Below, one piece after another: positions 20,822-29,100 of a DNA stretch of 64,000 bases; the first letter of the stretch is position 1, and the number at the start of each line of letters is the position of its first letter. Position numbers and translations under genes: made by a program. Location: contig JAPFFF010000004.1 of assembly GCA_039105265.1 (NCBI GenBank), positions 7,049,501 through 7,113,500 of the forward strand, in the 5' to 3' direction. Source of the stretch: Tritrichomonas musculus (Eukaryota; Parabasalia; Tritrichomonadida; Tritrichomonadidae). A model generated the notes under the pieces. It had not been told where the DNA came from and did no database searches. It was given only the letters and a program-made list of their open reading frames with translations.

Positions 20822-20863
20822 TTTGAATAACAAAAAAAGTACTATTATGGGTCTTTTTTCGTA
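20822..20863. promoter_or_regulatory. 42-bp divergent promoter gap
   Basis: Divergent starts of the capsid gene (minus) and the small peptide gene (plus) lie 42 bp apart. On the minus strand the start context is TTGTTATTCAAA-ATG; on the plus strand it is TTTTTTCGTA-ATG. Both match the initiator-like pattern of this element. Confidence 0.45.
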
Positions 20864-21127
20864 ATGAAAACAATGGGTATCGGAATCTTCAAAAAAATGA
20901 AAAACGCTTTTAAATCAGTAGGTAATACAATTAAGAATGTGGCAACTAAGGTTGGTAAAGCACTTCCCAAAGTTGTTGAAGTTGGTAAAAAAGTTACTAA
21001 TGCTGTAAAACCTGTTTTGGGTGGAATACCTCTTATTGGTGATGCTGTTAGAGCAATTGATACAGGATTAAATTTTGCTGACAAAGGACTTAAAATTGGT
21101 AAAAGTTTAATTGATGAAGTCACGTAA
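20864..21127 (+). CDS. Polinton small basic amphipathic protein (pVI-like, membrane-active type)
   Basis: The 87-residue product is rich in Lys, Gly and Val. It has a run of amphipathic helical repeats (FKKMKNAFKSVGNTIKNVAT, then VGKALPKVVEVGKK) and a central GGIPLIGDAVRAI turn. Small proteins like this next to the capsid gene in Polintons and adenoviruses (pVI/pX types) are membrane-disrupting or capsid-cementing. That role is inference. A second in-frame ATG lies three codons in. The stop codon falls inside the first hairpin of the double-hairpin cluster at 21121. Confidence 0.65.
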   Translation: MKTMGIGIFKKMKNAFKSVGNTIKNVATKVGKALPKVVEVGKKVTNAVKPVLGGIPLIGDAVRAIDTGLNFADKGLKIGKSLIDEVT

Positions 21128-21186
21128 GTGCCTGAGAACACTTTGTGTTCAAAGTCGCGTAAGCGCCTGAGGACAACAAGTTGTCC
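21121..21186. repeat. two tandem double hairpins at the 3' end of the small basic gene
   Basis: CAC-GTAA-GTG (21121-21130), linker CCTGA, GAACAC-TTT-GTGTTC (21136-21150). Then after AAAGT come CGC-GTAA-GCG (21156-21165), linker CCTGA, GGACAAC-AA-GTTGTCC (21171-21186). Each unit is a short GTAA-looped stem plus CCTGA plus a longer stem. The last stem equals that of double hairpin 2. The first stem holds the upstream gene's stop codon. A terminator or RNA-processing role is possible. Confidence 0.88.
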
Positions 21187-21227
21187 GAAGTATTATAAAT
21201 GAGATTAAATTGTATTTTTTATTCTAA

Positions 21228-21764
21228 ATGGATTTGAAAGTAATTAATGAAATAACTACTGAAATAAAGAATTTTAAATCAATTGAGGAATTCAATCTGT
21301 ACTATCAGAAACACAAAGATGATATGAACAACCAGACAACTAAATATCTAAATCGGGTTTACAAAATTGTTACACCAGATGGTGTTGAATACAGAATCAC
21401 AAAAAAGAATTGTCAAAAAGAAGGTACAAAACGAGTTGGGGGAGATATATTTTTAAAGAAAGTTGTCAAAACTAATGAATTGAAAGAACTTGAACAAGAT
21501 GTTATTAAAGCAGAACAACAATTGTTAAACAATCGTTGCTCAGAGCTTCGACTGAAAGTCTCAGGACTCGAAGAGTCCGTAGCGCATGATATTGAGAATA
21601 TTAAAAGTATGTTCTCACAAAATTTGTCAACATTTGATAACGAGATTAAAGATTTGAAACAAAGCTATGAACTCAAATTCACAGCATTAGATAAAAAAAT
21701 TGCTGAATTAACCAATACTGTAAATCAGATTGCCAAATATATTAATCAACTGATGTTGGATTAG
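21228..21764 (+). CDS. Polinton coiled-coil protein, unknown
   Basis: The 178-residue product has a small N-terminal globular part with Lys/Tyr-rich strands (VYKIVTPDGVEYRIT). A coiled coil fills about residues 85-175, with heptad Leu/Ile positions (LEQDVIKAEQQLL; FDNEIKDLKQSYELKFTAL). It may trimerise. A double hairpin at 21550-21578 is read in frame within the coil as RLKVSGLEESVAHD. I recognise no family. Confidence 0.55.
   Translation: MDLKVINEITTEIKNFKSIEEFNLYYQKHKDDMNNQTTKYLNRVYKIVTPDGVEYRITKKNCQKEGTKRVGGDIFLKKVVKTNELKELEQDVIKAEQQLLNNRCSELRLKVSGLEESVAHDIENIKSMFSQNLSTFDNEIKDLKQSYELKFTALDKKIAELTNTVNQIAKYINQLMLD
21550..21578. repeat. double hairpin in frame within the coiled-coil gene
   Basis: GACT-GAA-AGTC (21550-21560), linker TCA, GGACTC-GAA-GAGTCC (21564-21578), both perfect with identical GAA loops. 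Confidence 0.85.
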
Positions 21765-21799
21765 ATTTCGCAGCTTGCTCAAGCTAAAATATAAATATT

Positions 21800-22111
21800 T
21801 TAGATTTTATCGCATCGAGGGACAACTGAATGATTTAATGAATAAGTGTGAAAATTCAATTTTTTTGTTGTTGATACTTGAGGTTCATGTTGAATACTTC
21901 CTTTATCCTCGTATTTCTTAACAGTTGGTGCAGAATTAATTCTGGTACGTTCTTTTTGCATTTTAAGTTGTAATCTATCGTAGTGATTCATTCTTTTATC
22001 ATCGTGAATGGTTCGTTTTTGTTCATAACTCGTAGAGTTCGGCACCGCCGCTTGCGTACGCAAGGGGACGTAGTCCGACGAAGTTGAACTCACTTGTGAG
22101 TGAAAGGACAT
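21800..22111 (-). CDS. Polinton small hydrophilic protein, unknown
   Basis: The 103-residue product is rich in Ser, Thr, Gln, His and Arg, with a basic middle (YDRLQLKMQKERTR). Its first 25 residues are encoded over a block of hairpins (22051-22100). It is divergent from the 76-residue gene with a 15-bp gap. No family recognised. Confidence 0.45.
   Translation of the reverse strand: MSFHSQVSSTSSDYVPLRTQAAVPNSTSYEQKRTIHDDKRMNHYDRLQLKMQKERTRINSAPTVKKYEDKGSIQHEPQVSTTKKLNFHTYSLNHSVVPRCDKI
22051..22100. repeat. hairpin cluster in the start of the 103-residue gene
   Basis: CTTGCG-TA-CGCAAG (22051-22064), GGAC-GTA-GTCC (22066-22076) and CTCAC-TT-GTGAG (22089-22100), all perfect. GC content here is far above the surroundings. 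Confidence 0.85.
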
Positions 22112-22126
22112 TTTTGCTTCGATTAA
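22112..22126. promoter_or_regulatory. 15-bp divergent promoter gap
   Basis: TTTTGCTTCGATTAA separates the two divergent ATGs (22111 minus, 22127 plus). It is another instance of the extreme compactness seen at 13141. Confidence 0.5.
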
Positions 22127-22357
22127 ATGTCTGAATTAAACGAATATAAGAAGGAGATTCCTGAACTTAAACGTATCAAACGAACCCTCAAAGAAAAATG
22201 TTATGATTACAAGCAACATCTAAATAATGTCAAATCTGGAATGCTTGGTTCCAGTGGGCTTGCTGTTCGTGAATCATTAATTGAAGATATTAATTCATTA
22301 AAGGAAAAAGTAAAAAAATTGGAAAACGAATTGAATGAATTAGCTAACAAGGATTGA
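22127..22357 (+). CDS. Polinton short coiled-coil protein
   Basis: The 76-residue product is almost wholly helical and charged, with coiled-coil heptads at both ends (YKKEIPELKRIKRTL; DINSLKEKVKKLENELNEL) around a Gly-rich break (GMLGSSGL). Such short coils are common accessory proteins of Polinton virions; the function is unknown. Confidence 0.5.
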   Translation: MSELNEYKKEIPELKRIKRTLKEKCYDYKQHLNNVKSGMLGSSGLAVRESLIEDINSLKEKVKKLENELNELANKD

Positions 22358-22388
22358 GTAATCTACGAATAAAGGTTTTTTTGGATTC

Positions 22389-22422
22389 GGCGCATAGCAC
22401 CTCAGCCAAACTTTTAGTTTGG
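22389..22422. repeat. double hairpin before the 93-residue gene
   Basis: GGCGC-ATA-GCACC (22389-22401, one mismatched pair), linker TCAG, then CCAAAC-TTTTA-GTTTGG (22406-22422, perfect). It ends 6 bases before the next ATG and would lie in that gene's leader. Confidence 0.8.
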
Positions 22423-22428
22423 TTGAAA

Positions 22429-22710
22429 ATGTCACTTAACAAAGCAAGAATATTAAGTTCTGAAAATGATGCTTCTGTAAAACAGGAACAGAATACAAAT
22501 GTTGAAATCAAAATCAAACCATCGAATTCACAACCGGTTGGTCAACCAATTAGTCAACCTGTTTATTACCCAAATGTTCCCCAAAGCTGCGGGCTCTCGC
22601 AGCCTCCGACAAGCGGAAAAATGACTCCTCAAACAAGGGATATAAATTTTACTATACCGGAGGAGAATTCACAGTCTCAATTTCAACCTCAAACAAGCAA
22701 TATTGTCTGA
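22429..22710 (+). CDS. Polinton small disordered protein
   Basis: 93 residues from the ATG at 22429 (MSLNKARILS). The product is low in complexity, rich in Gln, Pro, Asn and Ser (NSQPVGQPISQPVYYPNVPQ), with no globular core. The hairpin block 22586-22616 is read in frame as part of it. No family is recognised, and the true start is uncertain. Confidence 0.4.
   Translation: MSLNKARILSSENDASVKQEQNTNVEIKIKPSNSQPVGQPISQPVYYPNVPQSCGLSQPPTSGKMTPQTRDINFTIPEENSQSQFQPQTSNIV
22586..22616. repeat. double hairpin in frame within the 93-residue gene
   Basis: GCTGCG-GGCTCT-CGCAGC (22586-22603) followed by the shorter CCG-ACAAG-CGG (22606-22616). Confidence 0.75.
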
Positions 22711-22749
22711 GACAAGGGAATCGTAGACCTAGGAAATGAAATTGAGGAT

Positions 22750-23064
22750 TTGACTGTCAAGAACAAATTTTTAGAAACACTTCTTTCAATTTATGAATTA
22801 AATCCACTTCGTGTAAATAATTATTTGGTTTGTCACTCAAATTCATTGAAGGAATTAATTAAAATACTAACACATGCTGATAAAGTTGAACTTATTATTG
22901 ATGAAGATTCTGGTTGTACGGGATGTGTATCGAAGAATAAATATTTAGAAATCCAAAGAATTCTTGTCACAAAAGATGGTAAATCAAATGATTTGAAATA
23001 TGGTTACAATGATGTTTATGCACAACTTGTTCGATATGGTATTTCACTTAAATTATGTGTTTAA
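22750..23064 (+). CDS. Polinton small protein, unknown, boundary uncertain
   Basis: An open stretch of about 104 codons with a globular, mixed composition (KVELIIDEDSGCTGCVSKNK; a CxxC pair). No ATG is evident near its front, so I cannot place its start. I recognise no family. A following frame (to about 23206) contains a hydrophobic helix and may or may not be expressed. Confidence 0.35.
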   Translation: MTVKNKFLETLLSIYELNPLRVNNYLVCHSNSLKELIKILTHADKVELIIDEDSGCTGCVSKNKYLEIQRILVTKDGKSNDLKYGYNDVYAQLVRYGISLKLCV

Positions 23065-23209
23065 ATTTATTCAAATGATTTCTGAAATTCTTTTGGGAAC
23101 TATTTTGGTTGTTCATGTTATTGAATTATGTGTTTTGATATCAATTTTCAAAGAAGATGACCCCCCAAAACTCACAGAGGAGATGCGCTCGAAGCTTTAC
23201 TCATAATAA

Positions 23210-24127
23210 ATGTTAAAACCCAGCAAATTTGATTACAAAACAATATTTTTTTCAGATACTTCTGACTATGATGATGACATAGATTTTGAACATTACGAAG
23301 AACATCAGTATATCAAGCCTGTCATGAATAAACCCTTCGATATTGATTTTGAAATGAATCGAGCGTACAAAAAAAATGAATCAAAAATAATGTCAGAATC
23401 AATTCGTCCAATTGGTCCTGGAATCTATGCTAATTATAATTCTCTAAACATTATTGTTGGAGCACAGGGTAAAGGTAAATCGCACATTGTATTAAGAGAT
23501 ATAATTCAAATATCTCGATTGAAGGAGTCAAATGTACATCAAATTGTGTATATTAGCAAGAATGGAGTTATAAATGATTCAACATTTGAAGCTCAACGCG
23601 AATTGATAAATTTACCTGTGAAAGTTGTTTCCGACACAAATGCTGAAGCTTATTTGAAAGAATTGGATTTATGGAAAGAATTGTATATTAAATATTCCTC
23701 TGTTGGGAGGATTACGATTAATAATGAAAAGCTTGAAAAAATGTTTCAATTCCTTAATATCGATAAACTTGGTAAACCCAATGTGCCATTAAATACAATA
23801 ATTCTGTGTGAAGACTTCATTAAATCTAAGTTGTTAAAATCTGCTTACTTCACAAATTATATAACTCAATTACGACACAAACATTCAATCGTTTATGTAA
23901 ACGTTCAATTCTTCAAAGCGATTCCAACAGATTATAAGAATAATTGTACTTCATTCTTTATTTTCAATGGATTCTCAAGGCAAAAATTGAATTACATATA
24001 TCAACAAGTTGTTATGTCAGTTGAATTTGAAGATTTGTGGAGACAATATAATCGAATGAAGAATCATGATTTTGTTTTGGTGAATACACGTGAAGGAAGT
24101 ATTGAATTTATAAGATTCAACCAGTAA
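23210..24127 (+). CDS. ATP: Polinton packaging ATPase (A32/FtsK-HerA type)
   Basis: The 305-residue product carries a Walker A motif VGAQGKGKSH at residues 83-92. A Walker B-like hydrophobic strand ending in acidic residues (NTIILCEDF) lies near 195-203. Downstream is the sensor-like strand SIVYVNVQFFKAIP. This is the DNA-packaging ATPase conserved in Polintons, virophages and other double-jelly-roll viruses, pumping DNA into the capsid. The start follows ACTCATAATAA. The stop codon is immediately followed by a double hairpin. Confidence 0.9.
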   Translation: MLKPSKFDYKTIFFSDTSDYDDDIDFEHYEEHQYIKPVMNKPFDIDFEMNRAYKKNESKIMSESIRPIGPGIYANYNSLNIIVGAQGKGKSHIVLRDIIQISRLKESNVHQIVYISKNGVINDSTFEAQRELINLPVKVVSDTNAEAYLKELDLWKELYIKYSSVGRITINNEKLEKMFQFLNIDKLGKPNVPLNTIILCEDFIKSKLLKSAYFTNYITQLRHKHSIVYVNVQFFKAIPTDYKNNCTSFFIFNGFSRQKLNYIYQQVVMSVEFEDLWRQYNRMKNHDFVLVNTREGSIEFIRFNQ

Positions 24128-24155
24128 GCACTTTCAGTGCCTGGCGCCAAAGGCG
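24128..24155. repeat. double hairpin directly after the ATPase stop codon
   Basis: GCACT-TTC-AGTGC (24128-24140), linker CTGG, CGCC-AAA-GGCG (24145-24155), both perfect. It starts at the base after the ATPase TAA. It lies between convergent genes and could mark RNA 3' ends. Confidence 0.85.
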
Positions 24156-24251
24156 AAAAGTACAAAAAAAATATTTTTTTAATATACTCTGCTAATAAAA
24201 TACCAACACCCGCTAGGAATCCACTGTTAAATAGACAAAAAAATATTCAAT

Positions 24252-24713
24252 TTATTCATCAAGAACAATATCTTGATGGTTTCCTTTAAATATTTGTGGT
24301 TCTGATATTTCATATTTCTCACGAAGTTTCAAAATCATTTCTTGATTTGATTTGTTAATTCGTTCAATTGAATAATTGTAAAACGAATGTTCTTTAAATG
24401 TTTGAACATCTGTGTTACCATTAACAAATGTTTCAAAAGAATTTATGTTAATCCTTCGTCGGAGATTTGATGTTAGAATTACATGTTCAAGATTAAATTC
24501 TTTCAATTGATTTGGATATAAGCGTGTGATTTTTTTGTCGGAATTGGTTAATGAAATGTATAATACGCGAACAAGGTAAGTACCTTTTCCGATATTAATT
24601 GGAAATCGTTCACAAAGTAATGTAAAATCACATTTTTGATATTCATCTGGATTTGGAAGTAATGAGATTAATGAATTGATGTATTCATAGATTTTTAAGT
24701 TTGTTGTTGTCAT
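24252..24713 (-). CDS. Polinton small protein, unknown
   Basis: 153 residues from the ATG at 24713 (MTTTNLKIYEY). An upstream extension of the frame is hydrophobic, AT-rich leader DNA and unlikely to be coding. The start context TTCTACTATAAA-ATGACAAC is shared almost exactly with the next upstream gene (25155), pointing to duplicated promoters. The product is mixed alpha/beta with a KGTYLVRVLYISLT strand region; I recognise no family. Confidence 0.5.
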   Translation of the reverse strand: MTTTNLKIYEYINSLISLLPNPDEYQKCDFTLLCERFPINIGKGTYLVRVLYISLTNSDKKITRLYPNQLKEFNLEHVILTSNLRRRININSFETFVNGNTDVQTFKEHSFYNYSIERINKSNQEMILKLREKYEISEPQIFKGNHQDIVLDE

Positions 24714-24783
24714 TTTATAGTAGAAAAAAATTTGAAAATAAATTTTAAAAATTGAGTTTGACAAAAAAAATATTTTGATTAGG

Positions 24784-25155
24784 TTAATTATGTAAATTGC
24801 TTTTAATAGAATGAAATTTGAGTTTAATTTCATCTCGCAGAGCTTGAGCTCGCAGAGCGAAATGTTCTTCATCTAAATAAGGTAATGGAACATTATCAAC
24901 AATTATTTCCATATTATCATCAATATTAAACTCAATATTATTAACATTAAACTCAAAATTAACATCATTGGTAATATCCCATTTAACCAAAACACCAAGA
25001 ATATCATCCCAATCATCATCATCATTATTATATTGATTCCAATCATCATCATCATCATCAGAATACAAATAATGAGAATCAGCTAGTATATTTAAAATTT
25101 CTTCAGTAGTAAATTCAATATTATTGTTAGCAACTTGGTTATTATTTGTTGTCAT
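24784..25155 (-). CDS. Polinton acidic protein (Asp-rich)
   Basis: The 123-residue product holds runs of Asp (SDDDDDDWNQYNNDDDDWDD) and an overall strongly negative charge, with a C-terminal amphipathic helix (LRAQALRDEIKLKF). DNA-mimic or histone-binding roles are possible for such acidic proteins, but nothing here proves it. A GAGC-TTGA-GCTC/CGC-AGA-GCG hairpin pair (24840-24859) is read in frame near its C-terminus. It shares its promoter-like start context with the gene downstream. Confidence 0.5.
   Translation of the reverse strand: MTTNNNQVANNNIEFTTEEILNILADSHYLYSDDDDDDWNQYNNDDDDWDDILGVLVKWDITNDVNFEFNVNNIEFNIDDNMEIIVDNVPLPYLDEEHFALRAQALRDEIKLKFHSIKSNLHN
24840..24859. repeat. hairpin pair in the acidic-protein gene
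   Basis: GAGC-TTGA-GCTC (24840-24851) runs into CGC-AGA-GCG (24851-24859); the stems are short but perfect and adjacent. Confidence 0.6.
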
Positions 25156-25234
25156 TTTATAGTAGAAAAAAAAATTAAAAAAAATAAATTTGAAAAATTA
25201 ATTTTGAATTTGACAAAAAAATAATTTAATTGAT

Positions 25235-25996
25235 TTATTCTTGGAATTCGTTGAAATATGTTTCAATCAATACATGCAAATCATCAAGTATGTCACGTTC
25301 GATTATAATTGTATTTCCATTAATAATTGCTCCATCGTTATCAAAATTCTCTTTGACAATATTTTTAATATCATTATTACAACTCATTGAAATCGGAAGG
25401 TTCTCTCTAAAGAACCAATTTTCATTTGGATTATCATAATGTTGTCGAACTTTGTTGAAGTAATCTTTATGTCGTCGTATTAAATGTAGTTTCACATAAG
25501 TATTATCATAAGGAATTGCTTCCTTCCATACAAAGAATATATAATCGCGCTCACGATAATTTGGAACGACACGAGGAATTATATTGTTAATTTGATTTTG
25601 TTTTTCATTGATTTGATTTTGTAATTGAATTCGTTGATTTTCAAAGTATGAATCAAGAAGTTTCATTATGTCCCAAGCATATGATGGTGAAGCCCACATC
25701 GCAACGTAATTAACAAGTAATCGATGAACATAATAACCTCTCAATCCATTTGGTAAACCATCTCGTTTTTCATATAATTTTTCGAGTGGTAGAATTCTAC
25801 CACTCGCATAATTTAGTAATTCTTGTGTTGATTTATTATCAAACCAGTGACGAATTTGTTTATTTGAATGACAAGCATCAATTATAGATTGCATTTGAAA
25901 CATATCATCATTAATTGAATGAATGATTCGAAGTTGTTCATTATATTGCAAATATTCGTATTCATCATTGATTGGTGTAGCAATTGTTGTGTTCAT
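25235..25996 (-). CDS. Polinton KilA-N domain protein
   Basis: The 253-residue product has a KilA-N DNA-binding domain at residues about 35-125. The features are IDACHSNKQIRHWFDNKSTQ, then GLRGYYVHRLLVNYVAMWAS and PSYAWDIMKLLDSYF, matching the G.YVH..L...A.W.SP..A pattern. A short coiled coil (NQINEKQNQINN) follows, then a C-terminal alpha/beta domain with WFFRENLPISMS. KilA-N proteins are common in large DNA viruses, phages and trichomonad genomes. Here it probably regulates transcription or replication of the element. It lies just downstream of the polymerase gene on the same strand. Confidence 0.8.
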   Translation of the reverse strand: MNTTIATPINDEYEYLQYNEQLRIIHSINDDMFQMQSIIDACHSNKQIRHWFDNKSTQELLNYASGRILPLEKLYEKRDGLPNGLRGYYVHRLLVNYVAMWASPSYAWDIMKLLDSYFENQRIQLQNQINEKQNQINNIIPRVVPNYRERDYIFFVWKEAIPYDNTYVKLHLIRRHKDYFNKVRQHYDNPNENWFFRENLPISMSCNNDIKNIVKENFDNDGAIINGNTIIIERDILDDLHVLIETYFNEFQE

Positions 25997-26075
25997 TTTT
26001 GAATAAGAAAAAAATTAATAAAAAAATAAATTTGAAAAATTAATTTTGGAAAATCGTTTTTAAATTAATTTCGAA

Positions 26076-26101
26076 GATGGGGGAATTCCCCTATCTTCAT
26101 T
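26076..26101. repeat. 26-bp near-perfect palindrome after the polymerase gene
   Basis: GAAGATGGGGGAATTCCCCTATCTTC is palindromic apart from one mismatched pair. It lies between the polymerase stop and the KilA-N start. It could be a terminator, an operator for a dimeric regulator such as the neighbouring KilA-N protein, or another hairpin insert. Confidence 0.5.
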
Positions 26102-29100
26102 TTATTCAATAATGTAATCGTTTGCAGTAATTCCTTTAATAAATGGTGCACATGAATTATTTTCTAAAACAATCATTTTTGTATGTAATCCAGTTAAAGC
26201 ATTTTTTTGAACAGTTAATTTTGACATTTGATTATTATTCATTTGAAGATTAATATTCTTACCTTGTTTAACAGAATTGTTTTCAATAATATCTTTATAA
26301 TCAGATGATTTGATTACATTCTTCTTAAGCGATACTCCTTTTAATTTTAATGATTTGGTTTGTCCATCATTATTCCAAATGGTATAACATTTAGGTGCAA
26401 GAGCAATCATGTTTTCACCTGTTTTTTCAATAGCACAACCAAGAACCTTTTTTTCATCTTCGATTGTATTAATTGAAGGGTTTGGCATGAATTCGTATAC
26501 ATGTTTGTCATAGAATTCTTTGTTTTTGATAACATGATTGAATAATTGAGTTGGAGGTTCATTTGGGTCACCTGAAACAGCATAGTACATTGAATCAGTA
26601 TCTCCTTCAATATAATGAATTTTATCCATGTCCAAGCATTTGTTCATAAAATCGTAATAGAATGTTAAATACCAGAATTTAGCATTATCAAGCGTCCAAA
26701 GTGATTCTTGTAAACAAGTTGTACAATGATATGATTTTGGAGAATGTTGTATCATAAATGTGTTATCATTTAATTGAGCACCTCCCATATAAGTTTGTGA
26801 TATAATTGATTGATAAGCCTTATTTGCATCACAAATTTTGATTTTTGAGAACTTCTCAGTATTCATTCCATCATATCCATAAGAACCATTCATTGAGATT
26901 TTGTAGAACTTCTCATTGCCTTTAGTTTTGCCAGATATGATATCTTGACGTTTTTTCATAAATTCATTAACAAATTGGTTGAATCCAGTGTGACATTCAT
27001 ATTGTGAAACAGATTTGACATCATCGATTACCAATCCATGGTCAAGAAGGAACCAGAGGTAATAATTTGAGAAAACCATGTATTCCCCATTTGTGTCAAG
27101 CAACATTGTTAATTTACGTTCTTCCTTATCGATTGAATTTAAATTGTTTGATTTCATGTAATTGTACATGTATGAACCAATTGTTTCTTCATTATTTGTG
27201 ATATTGATGTTTCGAAATACTGGTGGGAAATTAATGAAATAATTGATTTTCGATTTAGGACAAGATAGTTTCACAACAGCATAGAAAACATAATTTGGTT
27301 TATTTGAAAAACGTGATTTTGAAGTTATGATTTTCATACAACGTTCTCGAGATTGTTTATCCTTTGCTTCAATCCTTCGAATGAAAGCACCTGGCATGAA
27401 CATAATTCCTCCATGGTATTTAATAAATGGATGTGGATTTGAACTGAATGATGAAGGATAAAGTGAATTGAAATCAATTCCAAGAATATGTGTTTGAACG
27501 TTTTGAGTTTCAACTCCGTTTTCAACGCTTCGCGTTTCATAAGAGATTACCTTGTTATTAATTCCATCGTAACGGAATTTGTTGATATGAGTTTCACCTT
27601 TGATGTTAACACGATGCATTACATTTGATAATCCACCAGCAATTGCATTACGAATTGTATAATATTCATCTTCATTATTTATCAAAGTTGGAAGATGATG
27701 TAGTTTGCAATATTTTTTTAATTGAATTCTTAATGCAGTTATTTTTGGGTCATCTCGTTTTCGAAGTTTATTGCATTCAGCACAAGCCAACAAACAATTT
27801 GAAAATTCATGTCCAATATCATTGTTAATTCTATCAAGAGTTGGTTTGTTTTGATATGTGAAATGTTCTTTACAAAGATGACATTTGCCCTTGATTGGGT
27901 CATTGTAAAGTTTGAGAAATTCTTTGTAATCATTGGACGAAACACATTTTGATAAATCACGTTTAGGATTATGAGTAAGATTGTAACGTTCATCTTGTTT
28001 GTAATAATTTTCACATTTGAATTGCCACCATTTAGGATTTGGAATGAATTCGTTGTATTTATGTATAGGATTATAATTTTCATGAGGATTGAAATCCTTG
28101 TATGCCAAAGCATATTTTATACAAGATGCATTCTTAGATAATGAGAGATTGGATATCAAATCGACTTTGTATTGAGCATTGAGTTGAATTAAATTGTCAA
28201 TTGGTTTAATCATCATTTCAACATCATTGTCATTATAAGCAAGCAAGTAATCCCATCGTGTTTTATAGTTTTTAGCATCTTCGAGATAGATTTGATAATC
28301 AGATTCTGAGAGTGGATTTTTCTGGTTGAGATAGCTGTCAAAGTCGTTGTATGAAAATGGTTCAGATTTAGATAATACTTCATTATAGTTTGATGAATTG
28401 ACAGCCTCATATGGAAAGATTCCTTTCACAGAATTAGTTTCACCACCAAAATCAATACCGAATTGTTTTAATGTACCTCCAGCAACAAATGATTGAGCAT
28501 CAATGAATCGTAATTTTGTTGGAAGATGGTCTGAAACAAGAATAAATTGTTTTAATGAAGATATTGTTCCAATTAATGAATTTGATTCAACATGCCAATG
28601 AGAGTGATTAAGATATTTCTTGAACAAATTAGAATCAAATCTTGAAGAGTTAAATCCGAAAACGGTTATGGTATAAATATTTGTATCAATATCATAAATT
28701 TTATCAGCAGGTAGAAACGATTTGTCATAAACGATTTTATCATTCAGTACTTCCATCGATTGTTCGAACAACCATGAAATCCATTCTGGAATAAATTCTT
28801 CAGATTCCCTTAATGAAAAGTGTTTTGTAATTAATCCTGAAGATAATTTAACACATGAAGCAACAGAAAGAGGTATCAAACGTGAATTGATTACAGTTGA
28901 ATCAGAAATCGATTTGTTAACTGATTGCTCCATCGTTTCAAAATCGTATGTCATATAATAAATGTTAGGTTTCCATTCTAAATCGTATGCCAAACAATAT
29001 TCATAAACTGGATTGTTTAAAATATGTGGACAGAATGGAAGTGGTTCCTTGTTTGGAATAAAGTTCTTCTTGAAGACACCATCACAATGTTTGACATGAG

